The notes below the pieces were generated by a model. It ran no database searches, was not told where the DNA came from, and saw nothing but the letters and a program-made list of their open reading frames with translations. A stretch of DNA of 27,542 nt from Candidatus Aminicenantes bacterium UBA2199. GTDB taxonomy: Bacteria; Acidobacteriota; Aminicenantia; UBA2199. The translations under genes were made by a program, and so were the position numbers. Below, in pieces: positions 18,846 through 25,133 of the stretch (its first letter is position 1; every line of letters starts with the position of its first letter). Location of the stretch: NCBI GenBank assembly GCA_002327965.1, contig DCVB01000038.1, positions 15,599 through 43,140 of the forward strand. The letters run 5' to 3'.

Positions 18846-19319
18846 ATGACCGAACTGTTCAGCGTCCATTCCCTGGTACGCGGCTTTACCTACGAGGGGA
18901 CGACCTACGAGGAGGTCCGGGTCACCTGGTTTGTGGTCGGCCGCCAGGTTCCCCTGCTGCCTTATGAAAGCGCCATCATGGACTACGGGCAGTTGGAGGA
19001 AAAGGACCGCGCTTTTCCCGAGGAGTACGTCAACGAGCAGTTCAGCCGCCAGGAAGCCGAGGCCCTGAAAGCCCACCTCGCCCGCCGGCCGGAAGTCACG
19101 ACCGCCATCGAGGCCATCGAGCTCCCGGTCATGGCCAACGCCAGCGGCTGCCGGCGTCTGCCCCGCGGCAACGGCAACGATTTCCTCGGGCTGTTCAAGG
19201 AAAAGGGCTATTCCCTGCCCTTCAAGGTCGAGGGCTACTTCAGCGTGCGCTTTGCCGAAGCCCGGGTCCAGGGCGACGACGGCCAGACGGTGGTGGTCAG
19301 GAGACCGGACAAGAAATAA
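18846..19319 (+). CDS. Uncharacterised protein, 157 residues
   Basis: I do not recognise this protein. The ATG at 18846 is chosen because a near-perfect Shine-Dalgarno AAGGAGG lies at 18834-18840, five bases before it; an upstream TTG at 18813 would fall inside the predicted -10 box. The product is soluble, with no signal peptide or membrane segment. The first 40 residues look beta-rich (FTYEGTTYEEVRVTWFVVG), followed by a charged helical middle (about residues 48-90) and a segment with a single Cys, GCRRLPRGNGNDFLGLFKEK. Codon use matches the neighbours and it has its own promoter and ribosome-binding site, so it is very likely real. It may share a transcript with the DUF151 gene downstream, although that gene has its own promoter. 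Confidence 0.75.
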   Translation: MTELFSVHSLVRGFTYEGTTYEEVRVTWFVVGRQVPLLPYESAIMDYGQLEEKDRAFPEEYVNEQFSRQEAEALKAHLARRPEVTTAIEAIELPVMANASGCRRLPRGNGNDFLGLFKEKGYSLPFKVEGYFSVRFAEARVQGDDGQTVVVRRPDKK

Positions 19320-19330
19320 GTCGGGTCATC

Positions 19331-19438
19331 GTAATTCGTAAGTCGTGATTCGTGATTCGCAAGAAGGACGGCGATCCAGCGATAATTTCCGCCTACAAAT
19401 CAGGATTCTCGAATTACGAATCACAGATCACGAACTAC
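19331..19438 (+). repeat. Intergenic inverted element with arms of tandem 7-nt units (copy A)
   Basis: The left arm (19331-19358) is four heptads: GTAATTC, GTAAGTC, GTGATTC, GTGATTC. The right arm (19411-19438) is four heptads of the inverse form: GAATTAC, GAATCAC, AGATCAC, GAACTAC. The arms pair at 22 of 28 positions around a 52-nt core. It begins 11 nt after the stop of the unknown gene and ends before the DUF151 promoter. The core holds no ORF. The same heptad recurs in copy B on the other side of the DUF151 gene. Confidence 0.8.
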
Positions 19439-19459
19439 GAAAGGCCGTCTACGTTCCGA

Positions 19460-19488
19460 TTGACAAATATCTGAATTGATACTATATA
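19460..19488 (+). promoter_or_regulatory. Sigma70-like promoter for the DUF151 gene
   Basis: A perfect TTGACA at 19460-19465 and TATATA at 19483-19488 with a 17-nt spacer; an overlapping TATAAG at 19485-19490 is a second possible -10. The -10 ends 10 nt before the ATG at 19499, predicting a leader of about 4 nt. This argues against translation from the in-frame GTG at 19490, which lies within or directly beside the -10. Confidence 0.6.
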
Positions 19489-19498
19489 AGTGGGGAAC

Positions 19499-19993
19499 AT
19501 GGAACGATTCGTCGAAGTGAACCTCGTCGGCCTGATCATGGACCAGGTGTCCAAGTCACCGGTCATGGTGCTCAAGGCGCTCGACGAGAAGAAGGTCATC
19601 CCCATCTGGATCGGCATGAGCGAGGCCAATGCCATCGCCATGGAACTGGAGAACGTCTGCTCGCCCCGACCCATGACCCACGACCTGATGCGGAACATCA
19701 TGCATGACCTGGAAGCCATCCTGGCCAAGGTGATCATCACCGGCATCGTCGAGAACACCTACTACGCCGAGTTGCACATCGAGAAGGACGGCCTGGAAAA
19801 GGTCATCGACTGCCGGCCCTCGGACGCCGTGGCGCTGGCGCTGAAGAACCGCGCCAAGATCTACGTTTCGCGGCAGGTGCTCGAGACATCGGTGCTGGCC
19901 GACGTTTTCAGCAACTTCCTGGGCGGGGAGGATCGGATCGACCGCTGGTTCGATTCCCTGTCGGACGACGATTTCGGCGAGATCGAGCAATAA
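19499..19993 (+). CDS. Bifunctional nuclease domain (DUF151/BFN) protein
   Basis: Stand-alone DUF151 protein of 164 residues. Family signatures are present in order: VIPIWIGMSEANAIAMEL near residue 35, the RPMTHDL motif near residue 57, the helix LEAILAKVIITGIVENTYYAEL, then CRPSDAVALALKNRAKIYVS. Plant and bacterial members have been linked to nuclease activity and stress responses, but the function in most bacteria is not established. An acidic tail (DSLSDDDFGEIEQ) closes the protein. I start at ATG 19499; the GTG at 19490 would add three residues but coincides with the promoter -10. It is flanked on both sides by heptad-armed repeats. Confidence 0.88.
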   Translation: MERFVEVNLVGLIMDQVSKSPVMVLKALDEKKVIPIWIGMSEANAIAMELENVCSPRPMTHDLMRNIMHDLEAILAKVIITGIVENTYYAELHIEKDGLEKVIDCRPSDAVALALKNRAKIYVSRQVLETSVLADVFSNFLGGEDRIDRWFDSLSDDDFGEIEQ

Positions 19994-19998
19994 GCTGC

Positions 19999-20136
19999 GT
20001 GATTCGTTAATCGTGATTCGTGATTTGAAAGAAAGAAATCCCCATTATTGCGGGTCTCAGGAAATTCGCCTTAGTCTTTAATTGAACCTTTTCACGTCTT
20101 TTTCCAGCGAATCACGAATCACGAATCACGGCTTAC
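19999..20136 (+). repeat. Intergenic inverted element with arms of tandem 7-nt units (copy B)
   Basis: The left arm (19999-20026) has heptads GTGATTC, GTTAATC, GTGATTC, GTGATTT. The right arm (20109-20136) has GAATCAC three times, then GGCTTAC. The arms pair at 22 of 28 positions, with 15 in a row, around an 82-nt core unrelated to that of copy A. It lies between convergent genes, starting 5 nt after the DUF151 stop and running into the mazG stop codon (20133-20135), so it could form a transcript end on both strands. Confidence 0.8.
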
Positions 20137-20912
20137 GATAGTTCATCGAATTCTGTCTTGGACCTCTGCCACAGCTCTTCCATCTCCCCCAGGGAGGCCG
20201 AGGCGATATCCCTGCCCTGTTTGCGCAGCACGGCTTCGATGAAGCGGAAGCGGCGGGTGAACTTGCGGTTGGTGCGGGCCAGGGCGAACTCGGGGTTGAT
20301 CTCCAGCAGACGGGCCACATTGGCCACGGCGAACAGCAGGTCGCCGATCTCGTTCTCAGCCTGCTGCCGGCGGCCGGCGGCGATCTCGGCGCGCAGCTCG
20401 GCGGTCTCCTCGACGACCTTTTCCAGCGCCTGGGATGCATCCCCCCAATCGAAACCGACCCCCGAGGCCTGGGAAGCGACGCGCTTGGCCAGCAGCAGGG
20501 AGGGCATGGAGGCCGGGTAATCGGAGATGACGCTGGACTTGTTCTTCTCGACGATCTTGATCTGTTCCCAGTTGGCCTTGACCTCGCCGGCGCCCGACAC
20601 CCGGACCTGGCCGAAGATATGGGGGTGGCGGCGCACCAGCTTGTCACAGATGCCCTCAATGACCTCGGCGATGGAGAACCTGCCCTGCTCGGCGGCCATC
20701 TGGGCCAGGAACACGATCTGCAGCAACAGGTCGCCCAGTTCCTCGCGCATGGCACCGGGATCATCGCCGTCGATGGCCTCGATCAGCTCGTGGGCCTCTT
20801 CCAGCACATACTCCTTCAGCGAGGCCGGGGTCTGCTGCAGGTCCCAGGGGCAACCGCGGCGCGGGTGGCGCAGCTTTTTCATGATCGCGAGCAAACGGCT
20901 GAATTCTTTCAT
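20133..20912 (-). CDS. mazG: Nucleoside triphosphate pyrophosphohydrolase MazG
   Basis: House-cleaning enzyme that hydrolyses (d)NTPs to NMP and pyrophosphate, 259 residues, close to the E. coli length. Two tandem MazG domains are visible. The first has the metal-binding text LEEAHELIEAID and EELGDLLLQIVF, preceded by the hallmark HPRRGCPWDLQQT. The second has VVEETAELRAEI and NEIGDLLFAVANVARL. The start is the ATG read from 20912; it has a GGGAGG nine bases before it and begins the standard MxxFxRLLxIMxxLR N-terminus. It is the only minus-strand gene here, with a separate promoter and a divergent gap to the DUF1844 gene. Confidence 0.95.
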   Translation of the reverse strand: MKEFSRLLAIMKKLRHPRRGCPWDLQQTPASLKEYVLEEAHELIEAIDGDDPGAMREELGDLLLQIVFLAQMAAEQGRFSIAEVIEGICDKLVRRHPHIFGQVRVSGAGEVKANWEQIKIVEKNKSSVISDYPASMPSLLLAKRVASQASGVGFDWGDASQALEKVVEETAELRAEIAAGRRQQAENEIGDLLFAVANVARLLEINPEFALARTNRKFTRRFRFIEAVLRKQGRDIASASLGEMEELWQRSKTEFDELS

Positions 20913-20918
20913 GGCAAC

Positions 20919-20934
20919 GCCGCCTCCCGGCGGC
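20919..20934 (-). promoter_or_regulatory. Hairpin covering the mazG ribosome-binding site
   Basis: On the minus strand GCCGCC and GGCGGC form a 6-bp stem with a GGGA loop. The likely Shine-Dalgarno GGGAGG consists of this loop plus the first two bases of the 3' arm, seven bases before the ATG. It could lower translation, but GC-rich chance pairing is possible. Confidence 0.35.
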
Positions 20935-20945
20935 TTGGGAAGAAT

Positions 20946-20974
20946 ATCATAACGCGGTTGGCCGCGGGTGGCAA
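20946..20974 (-). promoter_or_regulatory. Sigma70-like promoter for mazG
   Basis: Read on the minus strand, TTGCCA (20974-20969) and TATGAT (20951-20946) are separated by 17 nt. The -10 ends 33 nt before the mazG ATG, leaving a normal leader that contains the ribosome-binding site. Confidence 0.55.
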
Positions 20975-20980
20975 GGGGCG

Positions 20981-21028
20981 GCCCCGTCGGCGCGGGGCGG
21001 GGCGGCCTCCCGGTCCGAAGGGACCGGG
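20981..21028 (+). repeat. GC-rich hairpin cluster in the mazG/DUF1844 divergent gap
   Basis: The 202-nt gap between divergent genes holds two perfect hairpins: GCCCCG/CGGGGC (20981-20986 with 20993-20998) and CCCGGTCC/GGACCGGG (21009-21016 with 21021-21028, loop GAAG). They lie between the two outward promoters. No T-run follows, and no ORF is evident. Function unknown. Confidence 0.5.
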
Positions 21029-21078
21029 ACGTCGGGCACCGGAAAGCCCCTCCAACCGTCTGCGCGGGGCGGTTGACT

Positions 21079-21107
21079 TTGAACACGGGCAAGGCTTGTG
21101 ATATAGT
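21079..21107 (+). promoter_or_regulatory. Sigma70-like promoter for the DUF1844-ribF operon
   Basis: TTGAAC at 21079-21084 and TATAGT at 21102-21107 with a 17-nt spacer. The -10 ends only 7 nt before the ATG at 21115, so transcription should start at or next to the start codon. No Shine-Dalgarno is present. Confidence 0.6.
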
Positions 21108-21114
21108 TATCGGC

Positions 21115-21390
21115 ATGGGACAAGGGACTGCATACCCGGAACAGAGGGACATTCGCGCCATCGTGGTCCTGCTGGCGACCCAGGGCATGATCCGCCTGGG
21201 CGAAATCCCCGATCCCCTGAGCGGCAAAGCCGCACTGGACGCCGAGGGAGCGCGTTTCTACATCGACCTGCTCCAGGAACTGCGGCGCAAGACGGAGAAC
21301 AACCTTTCCTCCGAGGAAAGCACGTTCCTGGGCGAGGTCCTGGCCAACATGCAGCAGGTATTCGACAAAAAAAAGGGAGCCCATGGCTAA
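21115..21390 (+). CDS. DUF1844 family protein
   Basis: Small soluble protein of 91 residues. The pattern of the DUF1844 family is visible: IVVLLATQGMIRLGEIPDPL, then ARFYIDLLQELRRKTENNLS, then a final helix FLGEVLANMQQVFDKKK. The family is common in Acidobacteriota, delta-proteobacteria and Planctomycetes-type genomes and has no known function. The ATG is favoured because it lies directly after a good promoter; no ribosome-binding site is visible. The last 8 nt overlap the following membrane protein gene, suggesting translational coupling. Confidence 0.8.
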   Translation: MGQGTAYPEQRDIRAIVVLLATQGMIRLGEIPDPLSGKAALDAEGARFYIDLLQELRRKTENNLSSEESTFLGEVLANMQQVFDKKKGAHG

Positions 21391-23149
21391 GCGAATTTTC
21401 TGGACGGCCGCCGGTTTTTTCCTGCTGGCCTCCCTGGCCCCGGCCGCGGCCAACCCCTGGGGCGACCTGAAAAAGATTTATTTTTACGAGGCCAGCGGCA
21501 ACCTGGCCGAGGCACGGGGCAGCCTGGAGCGTCTGGACACCGAAGCCCTGACCCCGAATGACAAGATCGAACTGGTCAAAAAGCTGGTCGAGCTGGGAGA
21601 CCGCCACCTGCAACAGAAGAACGATTCCCTCGCCGAGGCGTTCTACCGCCAGGCCCTGAAAATCTCTCCGCTGGACGTCTGGCCGGTGTACAACAAGCTG
21701 GAGAGGATCCATCGGCGCAACGGCGGGTTCTTCTGGAAATTTTCCGATCTCGGGCGGCAGTTCGCCCTGGTGACGCGCGGATTCAACTCTTCCGTTCTCC
21801 TGCTGGGCGGGCTCTTCAGCGTGCTGATGTTCTCGGGGCTGCTGCTCTTCTTCATGGTGACCGTTGCCCTGGCCATCCGCTACTTCAAGCTGTCCGCCCA
21901 CGATTTCATCCTGGAGGGCCAGAACCGCTTCAGCATGCTGAAACTGCTGCTGCTGGTCCTGCTGCTTTTCTGGCCGCTGCTGATCACCGGCGGCTGGGCG
22001 CTCTACCCCTTTCTGCTCTGCGGCATCCTCTGGAGCTACTTCAACCATGACGAGCGCGTCCTGGTCAAGCGCATCCAGGTCCTGCTGCTGGCGCTGACCC
22101 TGCTCCACGGCCTCGGCCAGTACCTGGAGAAGAGCATGCTCAGCCCCGGTTTCCAGACCCTGCAGCAGGTCTATGCCGGCCGGCTCTACCCCGCCGACGC
22201 CTACCACCGTTTCGACAACGAAATGAAGGTCATGCAGGCCTATGCCTACTACCACGACGGTCAGCCCGATGTCGCCATGGACATCCTGCTGGATACGGGA
22301 AGCGGCTACGGCACCCAGTTGAAATACAATCTGCTGGGCGACATCCATTACGAGAAGGGCCACATCGCCCAAAGCATCCAGTTCTACCGCCAGTCGCTCA
22401 GCCTGAACGACCGCAACCCGGTGACGCTGACGAATTTCACCCTCACGCTGTTGAAGAACAACGACCCGGACCTGTTTCTCTTTTACAGCAAGAACTATCC
22501 GCAGCTCAGTGGCATCAAGGACAAGGTCGCCGCCTTGCAGAAGGCGCGCCTGCCGGAAAGGATCCTCTGGCAGCGGCTGCTGAACTTCTCCTGGAAACGC
22601 TTTCACCCCTGGCACTTCCTGGAGGTCGTCGCCGGCGAATTCCTGCGCTTTCCGGTGCTGCTGGCCCTGCTGGCCATGGCGGCCTACATCGTCCTGCTGC
22701 GCCGCTTCGTTCCCTCACTGGGACAAAGCATTTTCTGCAGCAAGTGCGCCAAGATCATCCGCAAAATGTCGATCGAACAGGCGCAGTCGCACGCCCTGTG
22801 CGAGGAATGCTACCAGCTGTTCCTGATCAAGGACCCCATTTTCCTGGAAGCGAAGCTGCTAAAGGAAAAGGAGATCGGCCGCCAGGCGGGCCGCAAGCAT
22901 CTGCTGCAGCTGGCCCTGTCGTTGGTCGTGCCGGGCTTCATCCTGGATTTCCGCGGCCGGGGCAAGCTCTTCGCGTCGCTTTTTTTTCTGTTCTCCGTGG
23001 TCTTCGGGCTGTTCCTGGTCAACACCATGAACTTCAAGGGCGTGTTCGGCGTGGCGCCGATGTTCCTGAACCTCATCGGCCTCGTTGCCGTCGCCCTGTA
23101 CCTGGTGATCACCATGATTTCCCTGAGGGGGGCCAGCGATGGCTTTTAA
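21383..23149 (+). CDS. Multi-pass membrane protein with TPR-like repeats and a zinc ribbon
   Basis: A 588-residue protein I cannot assign to a named family. In order: a cleavable-looking signal peptide (about residues 1-23, ending PAAA), a helical repeat region about 25-125 with AEAFYRQALKISPLDVWPVYNKLERI typical of TPR, hydrophobic segments near 138-165, 187-222 and 228-246, and a second TPR-like region about 270-385 (KYNLLGDIHYEKGHIAQSIQ, FYRQSLSLNDRNPVT). After another membrane segment near 422-442 comes a C4 zinc ribbon (Cys452, Cys455, Cys473, Cys476), then two or three final membrane segments. GGGAG precedes the ATG. It may be a scaffold for protein complexes (inference). Its end overlaps the DUF4388 gene. 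Confidence 0.8.
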   Translation: MAKRIFWTAAGFFLLASLAPAAANPWGDLKKIYFYEASGNLAEARGSLERLDTEALTPNDKIELVKKLVELGDRHLQQKNDSLAEAFYRQALKISPLDVWPVYNKLERIHRRNGGFFWKFSDLGRQFALVTRGFNSSVLLLGGLFSVLMFSGLLLFFMVTVALAIRYFKLSAHDFILEGQNRFSMLKLLLLVLLLFWPLLITGGWALYPFLLCGILWSYFNHDERVLVKRIQVLLLALTLLHGLGQYLEKSMLSPGFQTLQQVYAGRLYPADAYHRFDNEMKVMQAYAYYHDGQPDVAMDILLDTGSGYGTQLKYNLLGDIHYEKGHIAQSIQFYRQSLSLNDRNPVTLTNFTLTLLKNNDPDLFLFYSKNYPQLSGIKDKVAALQKARLPERILWQRLLNFSWKRFHPWHFLEVVAGEFLRFPVLLALLAMAAYIVLLRRFVPSLGQSIFCSKCAKIIRKMSIEQAQSHALCEECYQLFLIKDPIFLEAKLLKEKEIGRQAGRKHLLQLALSLVVPGFILDFRGRGKLFASLFFLFSVVFGLFLVNTMNFKGVFGVAPMFLNLIGLVAVALYLVITMISLRGASDGF

Positions 23150-24119
23150 AGGAACGCTGCGCGAATTCAAGGTGCCGGACATCCTGCAGCTGATCTCGCT
23201 GCAGAAGAAAACCGGCATTCTGACCTTCAACAGCCAGGAGGGCTTCATCACCATCATCTTCGAGGACGGCTTCATCATCGGCATCGATGCCTTCCCCAAG
23301 AAGCTGGAGATGCGCGTCGGCAACGTCTTCGTCAAGCAGGAGATCATCAGCGAGGAGATGCTGCAGCGGGCGCTGGCCATCCAGAAGCGCACCAGCCAGA
23401 AGGTCGGCGAGATACTGATCGGCATGGGCCTGATCGACGAAAAAATCATCCCCGAGGTGCTCAAGATCCAGGCCACGCAGATCGTGCTGTCATTGTTCAA
23501 CTGGAAGAAGGGCGAGTACAATTTCAAGGTCCTGGACTTCGTCGACAAGGAACTGCGGATGTTCACCCCCATCGCCGTGGACAACCTGATCATGGAAGGC
23601 GTGCAAATGCTCGACGAGTGGCCGCTGATCAAGAAGGCCATCCCCTCCGAAGACATCGTTTTCGAACCGGTGTACCTGGGCAGCAAGAAGATCTCGATGG
23701 TCTCGGAGTACGATGACGAGAGGCCGCCCAAGGACGCCGACACCCTGCACCTGACCGAGAACGAGGTCAACCTGCTCAAGCACATCAATGGCCGCAACAC
23801 GGTCAAGGACATCGTGGAGCTGGGACAGTTCACCGAGTACAAGATCTACAAGACCCTGTTCAACCTCTTCAACAAGGGGTTGATGAAGAAGAAGGAAAAG
23901 ACCGAGCTCCAGGAGATCCAGGAAAGAAAGGTCTTCGAGGACCTGGAGCACGACAATGCCCGCAAGCTCAGCTTGCTGGGCAAGTGCCTGATGACGGCGC
24001 TGGCCATGATCCTGCTGCTGACATTCCTCACGCCGCTGCGTCCCTTCAACGAAAAAAAGATGCTGCTGAAGGCGCCGCTTTACCGCGACCACCTGCCGAT
24101 CTCCCTGCCCGCGCGCTGA
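23139..24119 (+). CDS. DUF4388 domain protein with C-terminal membrane anchor
   Basis: A 326-residue protein. The N-terminal 100 residues match DUF4388/PATAN-type domains (KGTLREFKVPDILQLISLQ, then KTGILTFNS and a GFITIIFEDGFIIG strand pair), found in signalling proteins of gliding and delta-type bacteria. The middle (VGEILIGMGLIDEKIIPEVLKIQATQ) resembles the N-terminal domain of type II/IV secretion ATPases. About residues 215-260 look like a winged helix (LTENEVNLLKHINGRNTVKDI). Near 284-304 lies a single membrane helix with a basic 20-residue tail. It overlaps the preceding membrane protein by 11 nt, so the two may work together. No enzyme motif is seen. Confidence 0.8.
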   Translation: MAFKGTLREFKVPDILQLISLQKKTGILTFNSQEGFITIIFEDGFIIGIDAFPKKLEMRVGNVFVKQEIISEEMLQRALAIQKRTSQKVGEILIGMGLIDEKIIPEVLKIQATQIVLSLFNWKKGEYNFKVLDFVDKELRMFTPIAVDNLIMEGVQMLDEWPLIKKAIPSEDIVFEPVYLGSKKISMVSEYDDERPPKDADTLHLTENEVNLLKHINGRNTVKDIVELGQFTEYKIYKTLFNLFNKGLMKKKEKTELQEIQERKVFEDLEHDNARKLSLLGKCLMTALAMILLLTFLTPLRPFNEKKMLLKAPLYRDHLPISLPAR

Positions 24120-24122
24120 ACG

Positions 24123-25067
24123 ATGAGATTGCGCACCCGCCTGGAGAGGCTTTCCGGCCCCAGCGCCGTGGCCATCGGCAACTTCGACGGTTTTCACGCC
24201 GGCCACCGCCGCATCATCGACACCCTGGCCGCCGAGGCCGGGCGCCACCGGCTCCTTGCCGTGGCACTCACCTTCCACCCCCACCCGCGCATTTTTTTCG
24301 GCCAGCCTGTCCGCCTGATCCATACCGATGCCCAGCGCCTGGAAAACCTGAAACGCCAGGCGCTCGACCGCCTGTTTTTCATCCATTTCTCCGTCCTGGC
24401 CTCCATCCCGGCCGCCGTGTTCGTGAACGATGTCCTGCTCGGGCGGCTGCAAGCGCGGCGGCTGGTCGTGGGCGGCGATTTCCGTTTCGGGTGCGGCCGC
24501 GAGGGCGACCTGGCCCTGCTGCAGCGCGAGGCGGCCGGCCGCTGCGCCGTCATCCGCGCCCCCGATGTCGAGATCGACGGCCAGAGGGTGGCCAGTTCCC
24601 TGATCCGCAGGCAATTGACGGCCGGCGATGTCGCCGCCGCCGGACGCATGCTGGAAAGGCCCTATGCGATCGACGGGGTCGTGGTGCGCGGGGCCGGTCG
24701 CGGCACGGAACTCGGATTTCCGACCATGAACATCGCCAGCGACAACGATATCCTTCCCCCGGGCGTGTTCCACACCGAACTGGAGTTCGCCAGCTCCGCC
24801 GGTGTCCCCGGGCCCCCTGCCGGCGCCTCAGCGGGGCGGGGCGACCGCCGCCTGGTCTCGGCGACGTTCATCGGCCGCGCCCCGGCTTTCACCGATCCCA
24901 GGCGCCCTTTGCGCGTGGAAACCCACGTGCCCGGTTTTCAGGGGCGGGTCTACGGCAGGAAAGTGCGCCTGCATTTCATCACCAGGATACGCGAGGAGCG
25001 AAAATTCCCCGGGCCGGCCGAGCTGGTCGAACAGATCCGCCGCGACATCGCCGCCCTGGGCATTTGA
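24123..25067 (+). CDS. ribF: Bifunctional riboflavin kinase / FAD synthetase RibF
   Basis: Converts riboflavin to FMN and FMN to FAD, 314 residues. The N-terminal nucleotidyltransferase domain has GNFDGFHAGH at residues 19-28, FHPHPR, VVGGDFRFGCGREGD and the ISSSxIR-like ASSLIRRQL. The C-terminal flavokinase domain has the GRGTELGFPTMNI loop and the LPPGVF strand, then THVPGFQGRVYGRKVRLHF. A Gly/Pro/Ala-rich stretch of about 20 residues (PGPPAGASAGRGDRR) lengthens a loop in the kinase domain, and the usual NIG is TFIG. The gene starts 3 nt after the DUF4388 gene, and its stop codon is inside the -35 box of the tig promoter. Confidence 0.93.
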   Translation: MRLRTRLERLSGPSAVAIGNFDGFHAGHRRIIDTLAAEAGRHRLLAVALTFHPHPRIFFGQPVRLIHTDAQRLENLKRQALDRLFFIHFSVLASIPAAVFVNDVLLGRLQARRLVVGGDFRFGCGREGDLALLQREAAGRCAVIRAPDVEIDGQRVASSLIRRQLTAGDVAAAGRMLERPYAIDGVVVRGAGRGTELGFPTMNIASDNDILPPGVFHTELEFASSAGVPGPPAGASAGRGDRRLVSATFIGRAPAFTDPRRPLRVETHVPGFQGRVYGRKVRLHFITRIREERKFPGPAELVEQIRRDIAALGI

Positions 25068-25092
25068 CAAGCCAGGGCTTTTTTGTTACAGT
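25064..25092 (+). promoter_or_regulatory. Sigma70-like promoter for tig-clpP-clpX
   Basis: A perfect TTGACA at 25064-25069 and TACAGT at 25087-25092 with a 17-nt spacer. The spacer begins with a short AAGC/GCTT inverted pair followed by a run of T (25079-25084), which may double as a weak terminator for ribF. Transcription from about 25099 leaves a leader carrying AGGAG at 25121-25125. Confidence 0.6.
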
Positions 25093-25133
25093 TTTCCCAA
25101 GCCTTTCCCAAGTCCGAACCAGGAGTCACCACC

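Noticed and set aside
19490..19498. GTG at 19490 as start of the DUF151 protein
   Set aside because: It lies in or at the edge of the promoter -10 sequence, and the ATG at 19499 gives the standard family N-terminus.
19331..20136. Tandem GTGATTC repeats as a CRISPR array
   Set aside because: The units are 7 nt with no spacers between them and are arranged as inverted arms. There are no 23-47 nt repeats and no cas genes.
21073..21107. TTGACT at 21073 as -35 of the DUF1844 promoter
   Set aside because: It would need a 23-nt spacer to TATAGT; the overlapping TTGAAC at 21079 has the preferred 17 nt.
25083..25133. TTG at 25083 as start of trigger factor
   Set aside because: It falls before or within the -10 box of a strong promoter, while ATG 25134 has an AGGAG at the right distance.
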